Shown here: positions 52,991-60,786 of the stretch, piece after piece | Position numbering within the stretch: position 1 is the stretch's first letter | Layout: every line of letters begins with the position of its first letter | From: Rhodobiaceae bacterium | GTDB taxonomy: Bacteria > Pseudomonadota > Alphaproteobacteria > Parvibaculales > Parvibaculaceae | DNA: 64,000 bases | Reading direction: 5' to 3' | NCBI GenBank assembly: GCA_003330885.1 | Contig: CP030277.1 | Span: forward strand, 496,001 to 560,000 | The notes under the pieces: model-generated | What the model saw: the letters and a program-made list of their open reading frames with translations, nothing else | What the model was told of the DNA's origin: nothing | Databases searched by the model: none | Made by a program: the position numbers and the translations under genes

Positions 52991-54115
52991 ATGAATTTCG
53001 ATTTTTCTGACGACCAAAAACTCTTGAAAGAGTCGGTCAAGAAAATGCTCAGCGATAAATGTGACTTGGGCCGTGTGCGCAAAGTCCTGGATGGCGACGA
53101 ACCCTTCGCGAGAGACGTGTGGGATGCCCTCGTTGAAATGGGTGTCACCGGTACAGCCATTCCCGAAGAATATGGCGGGCTCGGCCTCGGTGCTTTGGAA
53201 CTCTGTGTCGTGGCAGAAGAGCTTGGTCGCTCGGCAGCACCCGTTCCCTTCTCAAGCTCTGTTTATCTTGCGACCGAAGCGCTGCTCGTTGCTGGGACCG
53301 AAGAGCAGAAGCAGGCCTGGTTGCCTAAGCTCGCATCGGGCGAAGTCATTGGCACTTTCGCGATGGCTGAAGGCTTCACAGCCGCAAGCCCGCGCACGGT
53401 GGAAGTCGCCTTCAATGGCGGCAAGCTGAACGGGACCAAGGTTGCAGTACCAGATGGCGACATTGCTGATGTTGCGGTGGTGCTGGCAAACACGGGTGGG
53501 TCCGGTGACAAAGCGCTATCACTCGTCGTTGTCGACCTGAAAGCAAGCGGTGTCACCATTGAGGCCGTAAAGACCATCGACCCAACCCGCTCTCATGCCA
53601 ACATCACCTTCAAGGACACGCCTGCAGAACTGATGGGTACTGAGGGCGAAGGCTGGGCAAGCACAGGTACCGTCTTTGACAGTGCAGCCGTGTTGATGGC
53701 GTTTGAGCAGATTGGCGGCGCAGAAGCAGCCATGTGGATGGCCCGCGACTATGCACTGGAGCGCTATGCCTTCGGTCGTCTGATCGGGTCTTACCAGGCC
53801 ATCAAGCACAAGATTGCCGACATGTATGTGAAGCTCGAGCTGGCACGCTCCAACTGCTATTTCGGCGCCATGATGCTGAATGACCGCGGAGCAGAATTGC
53901 CAGAGGCAGCTGCCGCAGCGCGCATTTCTGCGACCGAAGCCTATCGCTATGCCGCACAGGAAAACATCCAGGTGCATGGTGGTATTGGCTACACATGGGA
54001 AGCAGACACCCAGTTCTATTTCCGTCGCTCAAAGCTCTTGGCTTTGGCGCTGGGCAGTGCCCTTGAGTGGAAAGACAAGCTGGTCGCACGTCTCGAAACC
54101 CGCAACGCCGCCTGA
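52991..54115 (+). CDS. Acyl-CoA dehydrogenase, small-subunit type
   Basis: 374 residues from ATG 52991 (GGGAGA upstream). N-terminal helices (FDFSDDQKLLKESVKKM), a shortened middle domain (GTFAMAEGFTA) and C-terminal helices with RYAFGRLIGSYQAIKHKIADMYVK and VHGGIGYTWEADTQFYFRR. Lacks the GGTxEI tail of the large type. It precedes a large-type acyl-CoA dehydrogenase by 42 bases. The pair corresponds to the one at 3570-5757 but in the opposite gene order. Confidence 0.9.
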   Translation: MNFDFSDDQKLLKESVKKMLSDKCDLGRVRKVLDGDEPFARDVWDALVEMGVTGTAIPEEYGGLGLGALELCVVAEELGRSAAPVPFSSSVYLATEALLVAGTEEQKQAWLPKLASGEVIGTFAMAEGFTAASPRTVEVAFNGGKLNGTKVAVPDGDIADVAVVLANTGGSGDKALSLVVVDLKASGVTIEAVKTIDPTRSHANITFKDTPAELMGTEGEGWASTGTVFDSAAVLMAFEQIGGAEAAMWMARDYALERYAFGRLIGSYQAIKHKIADMYVKLELARSNCYFGAMMLNDRGAELPEAAAAARISATEAYRYAAQENIQVHGGIGYTWEADTQFYFRRSKLLALALGSALEWKDKLVARLETRNAA

Positions 54116-54157
54116 GCTTTTTCCGATTTTTCGAATTCCCTTTGATGGAGATGATCC

Positions 54158-55378
54158 ATGGATTTTAACGACACAAAAGAAGAAGCCGAATACCGCGCCA
54201 AAGTTCGCGCGTGGCTCGACCAAAACGCTGAGCGTAAAAAGAGTAGCAAAGATGCACTGCCCAATCTCGGACTGGAAGAAGCATTGGAGCGTGCCCGCAA
54301 GTGGCAGGCAACAAAAGCAGAAGGTGGCTTCGCCTGCATTACCTGGCCAAAGGAGTATGGCGGCCAGGGCGGGTCTTCCATCCACAATGTGATCTACAGC
54401 CAGGAAGAATCGAACTACCTCGTCCCCGGCGGTTTCTACGCCATTGGTCTGGGCATGTGTGTGCCAACGGTGCTGGCATGGGGCACCGAAGAACACAAAG
54501 AGCGCTATGTCGCGCCCGCGATCCATGGCGACGAAATCTGGTGCCAGCTTTTCTCGGAGCCTGCTGGTGGCTCGGATGTTGCCGGTCTTCGCACGAAGGC
54601 GGAGAAGGATGGCGATGAGTGGGTGATCAACGGCCAGAAAGTCTGGACGTCGGGCGCGCATTATTGCGACTACGGCATTGTCGTGGTGCGGACTGATCCC
54701 AATGTGCCAAAGCACAAAGGTCTCACCATGTTCATCATCGACATGAAGTCGGAAGGTGTTGATGTTCGTCCGATTAAGCAGATGTCCGGTGAGAGCGAAT
54801 TCAACGAAGTCTTTTTCACCAACGTACGGGTGCCGGACTCCAACCGTCTTGGCAATCCGGGCGATGGCTGGAAAGTGGCACTTACCACGCTGATGAACGA
54901 ACGTCTCGCTGTTGGTGGCGGCGGTGGCGCTGACTGGGAAGAGCTCATGTCTCTTGGCCGTGAAAGCGAACTGGAACAGATGGCTGCCATGTCGAACGGC
55001 GCTGTACGTGAGCGTGTCGCGGATTGGTATGTGCAGACCCAAGGGTTGAAATATACCCGCTTCCGGACACTTACGGCTCTTTCCAAAGGCCAGACGCCAG
55101 GACCAGAAAGCAGCATCTCCAAAGTGGTCTCGGCTGCGAAAATGCAGGACCTTGGCTCGTTCGCGATGGATTTGCAGGGACAGGCAGGCATCATTCGAGA
55201 CCGGGAGGTTTCGCCTCAAGGCGCCATCTTCCAGAACCAATGGATGGGCGGCGCAGGCTATCGTATTGCCGGTGGTACGGATGAAATCCTCCGTAACATT
55301 GTTGCGGAACGGGTTCTCGGCCTGCCGCAGGATATCCGGGTTGATAAGGCCAAACCTTACAACGAGCTTCCAAAATAG
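54158..55378 (+). CDS. Acyl-CoA dehydrogenase, large-subunit type
   Basis: 406 residues with GGAG upstream. Full three-domain enzyme: FACITWPKEYGGQGGSS, CQLFSEPAGGSDVAGLRTKAE, WVINGQKVWTSGAHYCDYG and the C-terminal GGAGYRIAGGTDEILRNIVAERVLG. As with the gene at 3570, the EGT catalytic triplet of MCAD reads GGT. Partner of the preceding small-type gene. A terminator follows 24 bases after the stop. Confidence 0.92.
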   Translation: MDFNDTKEEAEYRAKVRAWLDQNAERKKSSKDALPNLGLEEALERARKWQATKAEGGFACITWPKEYGGQGGSSIHNVIYSQEESNYLVPGGFYAIGLGMCVPTVLAWGTEEHKERYVAPAIHGDEIWCQLFSEPAGGSDVAGLRTKAEKDGDEWVINGQKVWTSGAHYCDYGIVVVRTDPNVPKHKGLTMFIIDMKSEGVDVRPIKQMSGESEFNEVFFTNVRVPDSNRLGNPGDGWKVALTTLMNERLAVGGGGGADWEELMSLGRESELEQMAAMSNGAVRERVADWYVQTQGLKYTRFRTLTALSKGQTPGPESSISKVVSAAKMQDLGSFAMDLQGQAGIIRDREVSPQGAIFQNQWMGGAGYRIAGGTDEILRNIVAERVLGLPQDIRVDKAKPYNELPK

Positions 55379-55403
55379 GAAGCTGTTCTTAGGACACAAT
55401 GAA

Positions 55404-55434
55404 AGCCCGCAGGGAATTCCTCGCGGGCTTTTTT
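55404..55434 (+). terminator. Rho-independent terminator after the acyl-CoA dehydrogenase pair
   Basis: Stem AGCCCGC / GCGGGCT extended inward by AGG / CCT, followed by TTTTTT. Confidence 0.9.
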
Positions 55435-55484
55435 GTGGGGGATTTGCTAAGCTCGACTTGCATCCCGGAAGCAGGAGAAGTGCG

Positions 55485-56888
55485 CTGAGTGACAGTGAAA
55501 AGAGGCAACGTCCGAACGCCAGATTGTTCGACAAGCCGCATCTCCCCTATCTCATCATCGGTCTATTGGTGTTTGCCGGCCTCTATCTCTCGCTGAGCGA
55601 TTGGGGGTTAGACACTTCCCTCGCGGCGATTGAAGAAGAGGGGCGTCTCGTCGTCGTCACGCGGAACTCACCAACCACCTATTATCTTGGACGTGATGGC
55701 ACAGAAGAAGGTTTTGAAGTTGATCTTGTGCACTCCTTCGCGGCAACTCTGGGGCAGGGTGTGGGCGTTGATTTTCTAGTGGTTGATACAGTGCCCGAGA
55801 TTTTTGATGCGATCACAGATGGCAGTGCACATATCGCTGCTGCGGGGCTCACCGTGACGCCAGAGCGCAATGACGCTTACCGCTTCGCACCGTCCTATGA
55901 CCGCGTCCGCCAGATTGTCGTCTGCCGGAAAGATGGGAGTTCTCCCAAAAGTGCTACCGACCTGGTCGGCCGATCAATTGCAGTCACTGCAGGTAGTTCG
56001 CATGTAGCAGCACTGGAGGGCCTGGCGTCTGATGTAGAGGGACTTGAATGGACAGAGCTCGATAGTGGCCCCGAGACATTGATGCTTCAGGTGTGGGAGC
56101 GGGAATATGACTGCACTGTCGCTGACGATCCGGTTTTCAATGTAACGCGGCGCCACTATCCCGAACTGATCAAAGCCTTTTCTCTGACGGACGAGGAGCC
56201 GCTTGCCTGGGTTGTCGCACCCGGCGCCGATGAATTGGCGGATGCGGTGGCTGCCTGGTTTGCCCGAGAGAGCACGGCGAAAGAAATCGACCGTCTGACC
56301 GCGTCGCATTTTGGTTTTTTCCCGAAGTTTGACTATTTGGACATGGTTCGGTTTCGCCGCGATATCAAAGAGGTTTTGCCGGAATACGAACGTGATTTTC
56401 GCACGAGCGCGAGGCGCAACGAACTTCCTTGGATGCTGTTGGCCGCCAAAGCCTACCAGGAGTCCAAGTGGGACCCGGATGCCGTGAGCCCCACCGGCGT
56501 GCGCGGCATCATGATGCTGACACGCTCAACCGCCGAACACGTAGGCGTGTCTGACCGCACTGATGCGCGAGAAAGCATTTGGGGTGGCGCGCGCTACTTC
56601 GCCGAATTGCTCACACGTATCCCCGAAGATGTAGAGGGGGATGACCGCTACTGGTTTGCGCTCGCGGCGTACAATATGGGGCTCGGTCATGTGTATGATG
56701 CGCGGGCTCTAGCCGAACGACGGGGGCTCAACAAAAACATCTGGGTCGATGTGAAGAAGATGCTCAGGTTTCTCTCCGATGAGAAGGTCTATCCGACCTT
56801 GCGCCATGGATACGCGCGCGGCTATGAAGCCCGCCGCCATGTAGAGCAGGTCCGGACCTACTGGCACGTGTTAAAAGAACAACGATAA
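55485..56888 (+). CDS. mltF: Membrane-bound lytic murein transglycosylase F
   Basis: About 467 residues. The start is uncertain: CTG 55485 has a strong AGGAG eight bases upstream, while TTG 55458 and TTG 55524 are other in-frame options; no ATG or GTG fits. A membrane anchor (PYLIIGLLVFAGLYLS) is followed by a periplasmic substrate-binding-like domain (GRLVVVTRNSPTTYYLG, GFEVDLVHSFAATLG) and a C-terminal SLT domain with the catalytic Glu in AKAYQESKWDPDAVSPTGVRG and AAYNMGLGHVYDAR. It cleaves the glycan strands of peptidoglycan. Its last 107 bases are duplicated at 58694-58800, so the present gene end was probably supplied by an integrated element. Confidence 0.92.
   Translation: MSDSEKRQRPNARLFDKPHLPYLIIGLLVFAGLYLSLSDWGLDTSLAAIEEEGRLVVVTRNSPTTYYLGRDGTEEGFEVDLVHSFAATLGQGVGVDFLVVDTVPEIFDAITDGSAHIAAAGLTVTPERNDAYRFAPSYDRVRQIVVCRKDGSSPKSATDLVGRSIAVTAGSSHVAALEGLASDVEGLEWTELDSGPETLMLQVWEREYDCTVADDPVFNVTRRHYPELIKAFSLTDEEPLAWVVAPGADELADAVAAWFARESTAKEIDRLTASHFGFFPKFDYLDMVRFRRDIKEVLPEYERDFRTSARRNELPWMLLAAKAYQESKWDPDAVSPTGVRGIMMLTRSTAEHVGVSDRTDARESIWGGARYFAELLTRIPEDVEGDDRYWFALAAYNMGLGHVYDARALAERRGLNKNIWVDVKKMLRFLSDEKVYPTLRHGYARGYEARRHVEQVRTYWHVLKEQR
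56782..56888 (+). repeat. Left direct repeat (attL-like) forming the current mltF 3' end
   Basis: Identical to 58694-58772 over its first 79 bases, then different at four of the next 28 (56861, 56870, 56873, 56882). All four are third-position synonymous changes and the stop codon is the same. The offset between copies is 1,912 bases. Confidence 0.93.
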
Positions 56889-56906
56889 TTTTCCGGTGAG
56901 AAAATT
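56887..56906. terminator. Bidirectional hairpin at the left edge of the element
   Basis: Perfect seven-base stem AATTTTC / GAAAATT with loop CGGTGA, starting at the mltF stop and touching the stop of the convergent cargo gene. A/T arms on both sides would serve termination in both directions. Confidence 0.65.
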
Positions 56907-58540
56907 CACTTAGGTTGCTCGTCTGTGACTTCTTGGATATCTCCTAGATCATCACACAATTGATCAAATGCACAGCAACAATCAACTTTTACACCGGTTG
57001 CTTCATCAAACTCTCGGAAGGTTTTTTCGAGGTATTTACCGGCCAAATAGAGCCAGTAGGGATCGATTGGATGATCCGCAATGCCAGGGAGTCTGTGAAA
57101 TCTATGAGCGGGATTAGAGCAATATACAGTATTATGAGTGCTTACATGCGCCCAGTTTGAATGCACGGCTGCGCTAAACGGAGCAAAAACAAAATTGTAG
57201 TAATCTAAGCAGCCTGCTTCCTCCGCCATTGCTCTCGAGTTTAGGCCCGACCAGCTGCCAAGATTCACTTCCACCAAGTCCGGCAATCTCTGAGAGTTCA
57301 ACCAGCTTTCCCAATATTCGATGATGTTTTTGTTGTGCTCATTTGTTTCGTTGTCATCTGACTCTGCAACCGACTTTTTTCGGTGGGCGATTTGTAGTTT
57401 TATCGCACCCAAACCGTCTTCTATGAATTTCCCGGCCCTTACCTCTGCGTCTTGTAAGATCCATGCAATTGCAATGTGGACATCAGCCATACCACGCAAA
57501 AGTGTTGGTGCTGTGTGGGAAGTCCACGTCGTTGGAGCGATTGCAAGCTCGGTTGCAATTGTGGTTTGCCTGGCGAGCAAGGCGCCGATGACTTCGTATT
57601 GTTCTATCGAGTTGAGCCGGAAGCCCCACTTGTCTATCCGCGATTCGAGCTCCTGCTGCGCTGCCTTCCGATATCTGAATACAAGCCTTTCAAGTGTATC
57701 AGTTGGTTCCGGTCCTTCTCCTTCTCCTTCTCCTTCTCCTTCTCCTTCTCCTTCTCCTTCTCCTTCTCCTTCTCCTTCTATCGTGGTGTTTTGGATGCAC
57801 GGCCCAAACCCCGCAACTTGTTCCCAAAAATACTCTAACCAAATTAGTTCTGTTTCAGAGCGTTCGCTAAATGGTCCCATATTTAGCGCACCGACTGACG
57901 CTCGAAAACTTGAAGCCGCACCCTCAGATTCTTCAGTGTCGGGATAATTCACGATTGCTTCAAAATCGGACATCTTCTTATCCCAAAGCTCAGTAGGAAA
58001 ATGCAGCTTGCCTTGGGAAATTGTTATGTACTCCATCGTTGCCATAGTGTGCGCCGATATTCGGCTATGCCTATCATATAGTCGGTACAGCAAGTCCGAT
58101 GTTTCTGACATTATTTGGTCAGACAACGACACTTTTTTCTCTCTACAAAGGAAGACCAACGGGTGCTCAGGACAAATTGCACTCAGTGGCGTCAATGCAT
58201 TGGCGATTGCTAACGAGTCATCATTGGCAATGCTTTCGACTAGCTGTCGCTTTCTATTTTCGTCCAGAGTTGAGAATGATGTGATGCGTGCAAACAGTTG
58301 AGTCGGCTCATAGTCGCATTGTGACGCAGCGGTTTTAGTCAACATGGTTGCGAGTTCCACTCCACGTCGTAGTCCGTGCTTCTCTATTATAAGAGAAATC
58401 CAGATAAACTCTGGGACCAACTCTCTCGCCCAAGAATAGAAATGGGGGTCTCCCATCGCCGCAAGTAGTGGCGGGACCAATACCTTACCTTTTCGTTTGT
58501 GGTCCTGGAGCACGGATCGCCGTCGTATCTTATCGCTCAT
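56906..58540 (-). CDS. DUF5677-like protein with Glu-Gly repeat, element cargo
   Basis: 544 residues with AAAGGAG eight bases before the ATG. No signal peptide or membrane helix. Residues 1-250 are helical and unrecognised. An (EG)11 linker follows, encoded by a hexanucleotide repeat. The C-terminal half (~310-530), with LNSRAMAEEAGCLDYYNFV and FSAAVHSNWAHVSTHN, resembles DUF5677, a HEPN-like helical domain found in many uncharacterised mobile-element proteins; a CCCAFDQLCDD cysteine cluster lies near the end. A defence role is plausible for a lone cargo gene but is inference. Codon use is AT-shifted relative to neighbours. Confidence 0.7.
   Translation of the reverse strand: MSDKIRRRSVLQDHKRKGKVLVPPLLAAMGDPHFYSWARELVPEFIWISLIIEKHGLRRGVELATMLTKTAASQCDYEPTQLFARITSFSTLDENRKRQLVESIANDDSLAIANALTPLSAICPEHPLVFLCREKKVSLSDQIMSETSDLLYRLYDRHSRISAHTMATMEYITISQGKLHFPTELWDKKMSDFEAIVNYPDTEESEGAASSFRASVGALNMGPFSERSETELIWLEYFWEQVAGFGPCIQNTTIEGEGEGEGEGEGEGEGEGEGEGPEPTDTLERLVFRYRKAAQQELESRIDKWGFRLNSIEQYEVIGALLARQTTIATELAIAPTTWTSHTAPTLLRGMADVHIAIAWILQDAEVRAGKFIEDGLGAIKLQIAHRKKSVAESDDNETNEHNKNIIEYWESWLNSQRLPDLVEVNLGSWSGLNSRAMAEEAGCLDYYNFVFAPFSAAVHSNWAHVSTHNTVYCSNPAHRFHRLPGIADHPIDPYWLYLAGKYLEKTFREFDEATGVKVDCCCAFDQLCDDLGDIQEVTDEQPK
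57714..57779. repeat. Hexanucleotide microsatellite (CCTTCT)11
   Basis: Eleven uninterrupted copies of CCTTCT on the plus strand, read as Glu-Gly in the minus-strand gene. Because the unit is six bases, gain or loss of units changes the linker length without shifting the frame. Confidence 0.95.
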
Positions 58541-58630
58541 CGCTGTGTCTCCTTTGTTGGGTATGCCAACGCATCCATACCGTAAGATCTATTGGATGAA
58601 ATAGAAGGATTATAATAGACAGAGGGTTCC

Positions 58631-58653
58631 AGGTGACCTAACCCTGAGGTGAC
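58631..58653. repeat. Paired AGGTGAC direct repeats near the right edge of the element
   Basis: AGGTGAC occurs at 58631 and 58647, 16 bases apart, in the 153-base stretch between the cargo gene start and the right repeat. Could be arm-type sites for a recombinase, or operator half-sites for the cargo promoter. Confidence 0.4.
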
Positions 58654-58658
58654 GCATG

Positions 58659-58679
58659 CTCCTTTTTATGAAAATGGAG
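58659..58679. promoter_or_regulatory. 21-bp near-perfect inverted repeat beside the right repeat
   Basis: CTCC-T-TTTT / AAAA-T-GGAG with a three-base centre ATG and one T-T mismatch, ending 14 bases before the right direct repeat. Possible excision/integration protein site or terminator against incoming transcription. Confidence 0.45.
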
Positions 58680-58693
58680 TAATTTCGTTCTTT

Positions 58694-58800
58694 AGAAGGT
58701 CTATCCGACCTTGCGCCATGGATACGCGCGCGGCTATGAAGCCCGCCGCCATGTAGAGCAGGTCCGGACCTATTGGCACGTCTTGAAAGAACAGCGATAA
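58694..58800 (+). repeat. mltF: Right direct repeat (attR-like), displaced original mltF 3' end
   Basis: Encodes the same last 35 residues of MltF and the same stop as 56782-56888, preceded by an in-frame TAG, so it is not expressed as protein on its own. It is interpreted as the pre-insertion gene end, now separated by 1.9 kb from the rest of the gene. Confidence 0.9.
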
Positions 58801-58843
58801 ACTCGACATGTATGAAACGACAGATCCAATTGGAGAATAATCG

Positions 58844-60772
58844 ATGCGGTTACCAGTCATTGTAAGTATGGGCGGGGTGAATGCCGCAGGCCGCACATCG
58901 GGGTATCAAAGCTTTCGTCGGATGGTAATCGATCTTTTGCCTGAAGCCGAACAGCAGCAGACACTCGCTGCATTGGCTGTGATGATGGGGCTCGTCACCG
59001 CAGAAGATGAAACACATTTTGTGCCGACTGGGGAAGACGGACCGCGTGATCCGCTGACGGTCTCCGAAGTGGCGGAACGCTATCGCGAACAGGTGCTAAA
59101 CGGGACTCTGGTCCGACGGGTTGAGGAATCCGTTTTTGATGTCGACGCCCTGCATTGGCAGTCGTCCGCGTCCTTGCGGTCTTCATCAGAGCAACAAGGT
59201 GAGCCTCTCGTTTTCACATTGGCCGCTGATCAGGTTCCCACACGCATTCCAGAAGGCTGGACCGTTGAGGCGAGTGATAAAGACAGTGTCCAGGTAACTG
59301 TCGTCGGGGATCTTGAGGTTAAACTAGAAAACTATCGGGATTTTCCAATCAAGGCAGCAGGGCAATTGCCGACCGGTTTTGAGATTGCTGATCTCTACAA
59401 TTCGCGCTTTCAGCCGCGCGGTCTTCAAATGGCTCTGTTCGGGGCAACAGATGCTCTCCGCGCCATGGGCATTGAGTGGGATACCGTTCTTCAACATATC
59501 GAGCCCGATGAAGTTGGAGTCTATTCCAGCAGTGGCTTTGGTCAGATGGACAAAGAAGGCTATGGGGGCATGCACCAGGCCCGCATGAAGGGCGAGCGTG
59601 TCACGACCAAGTCTCTGGTAATGGGGGTGAACTCCATGCCAACCGACTTCATCAATGCCTATGTGTTGGCCAATGTTGGCATTGCCAGCAGTTCCGTCGC
59701 TGCTTGTGCAACCTTCCTGTCCAATTTACGCCATGCGGTGTCTGACATCAGGTCCGGTAAGATCAGGGTCGCCATGGTGGGAAATAGCGAAGCTCCCATC
59801 GGTCCGGAGCTCATGGATGGGTTTGGGACAATGGGCGCGCTCGCAACCGATGCGAACATGATGAAACTTTACGGGACCGAGGAGGTCGATCACCGCCGTG
59901 CGAGCCGCCCGTTTGGCGAGAATTGCGGATTTACAATCGGCGAGTCGAGCCAATATTTCATCCTTATGGATGACGCACTTGCAATCGAACTGGGCGCGCC
60001 GTGCCTAGGGTCGGTCACTGATGTGTTTGTCGATGCAGACGGCACGAAAAAATCTATCAGTGCTCCTGGCCCGGGAAACCACATCAGCATGGCGAAGGCG
60101 GTGGCTGCTGCATCCGCAGTTGCTGGCAAGGAAGCCGTCCGCGAAAAAAGCTTTGTCCTCGCCCATGGGTCCAGTACGCCGCAAAACCGCGTCTCTGAGT
60201 CTCAGATTTTTGATCAGGTCGCCGAGGCCTTCAACATCACCGACTGGCCAGTGGTCGCGGTCAAGGCTTATCTGGGTCACACCATTGCGCCAGCCAGCGC
60301 CGACCAGCTGGTGGCCGCTCTGGGCTCATTCAAGTATGGCATTCTGCCGGGGATCCCGACAATCGATTCTGTCGCCGATGATGTTTATCAGGATCGCCTC
60401 AAGCTGGGCCCTGAACACCAGCAGACCGCTCCTGAAAACCTTGACGTTGCGATCCTCAATTCAAAAGGCTTCGGCGGCAACAATGCGTCTGCTGTTGTTC
60501 TGTCACCTGATCGCACAGAAGCCATGCTCCGCAAGCGCCATGGGGATGAGGCGATGGCTGCCTACACCAAGAAGCGGGAAGGGAGCCTTGAGGCATCAGC
60601 GCAATATCTAAGCGCTGCCGACCGGGGTGAATATGCCCCCATCTACCGGTTTGGCGGGGACATGATCGAAGAAGCTGACATTGACATCAGCGAGACCCGC
60701 ATATCGATCAAGGGCTTTGCCAATGACATCTCCTTGCCAACTGAAAACCCCTATCAGGACATGACCGACTGA
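58844..60772 (+). CDS. Beta-ketoacyl synthase, FabY-like
   Basis: 642 residues with TTGGAGAA eight bases before ATG 58844. The N-terminus PVIVSMGGVNAAGRTSGYQS and the ~200-residue extension before the thiolase fold are as in Pseudomonas FabY. The Cys-His-His triad is seen in SSVAACATFLSNLRHA, AHGSSTPQNRVSE and KAYLGHTIAPASADQ; a C-terminal GFGGNNAS loop is also present. FabY condenses acetyl-CoA with malonyl-ACP to start fatty acid synthesis; other members make special lipids. It lies immediately after the displaced mltF end, so it was the original downstream neighbour of mltF. Confidence 0.8.
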   Translation: MRLPVIVSMGGVNAAGRTSGYQSFRRMVIDLLPEAEQQQTLAALAVMMGLVTAEDETHFVPTGEDGPRDPLTVSEVAERYREQVLNGTLVRRVEESVFDVDALHWQSSASLRSSSEQQGEPLVFTLAADQVPTRIPEGWTVEASDKDSVQVTVVGDLEVKLENYRDFPIKAAGQLPTGFEIADLYNSRFQPRGLQMALFGATDALRAMGIEWDTVLQHIEPDEVGVYSSSGFGQMDKEGYGGMHQARMKGERVTTKSLVMGVNSMPTDFINAYVLANVGIASSSVAACATFLSNLRHAVSDIRSGKIRVAMVGNSEAPIGPELMDGFGTMGALATDANMMKLYGTEEVDHRRASRPFGENCGFTIGESSQYFILMDDALAIELGAPCLGSVTDVFVDADGTKKSISAPGPGNHISMAKAVAAASAVAGKEAVREKSFVLAHGSSTPQNRVSESQIFDQVAEAFNITDWPVVAVKAYLGHTIAPASADQLVAALGSFKYGILPGIPTIDSVADDVYQDRLKLGPEHQQTAPENLDVAILNSKGFGGNNASAVVLSPDRTEAMLRKRHGDEAMAAYTKKREGSLEASAQYLSAADRGEYAPIYRFGGDMIEEADIDISETRISIKGFANDISLPTENPYQDMTD

Positions 60773-60786
60773 CGCTCGCGACAACG

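Larger units (their letters stand above)
56861..58772. mobile_element. 1,912-bp integrative element with a single cargo gene
   Basis: Defined by the direct repeats of the mltF end; the true crossover is anywhere in the 79-bp identical stretch, so the element is placed from the end of identity in copy 1 to the end of identity in copy 2. It is visibly richer in A/T than the flanks, contains one gene on the minus strand (56906-58540), two hairpins at its edges and no recombinase. It therefore needs an enzyme from elsewhere or has lost its own. Confidence 0.75.

Noticed and set aside
54029-55534. Long open frame of about 500 codons on the minus strand
   Set aside because: It lies opposite a certain acyl-CoA dehydrogenase gene and the end of its neighbour; the translation is rich in His, Arg and Phe with no motif. 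It is a shadow of high-GC codon use.
57714-57779. CRISPR-like array
   Set aside because: It is an uninterrupted hexamer without spacers, inside a coding frame.
58666-58896. Short minus-strand frame across the right repeat and the start of the FabY-like gene
   Set aside because: Overlaps the displaced mltF end and the ketosynthase start; no ribosome binding site and no family features.
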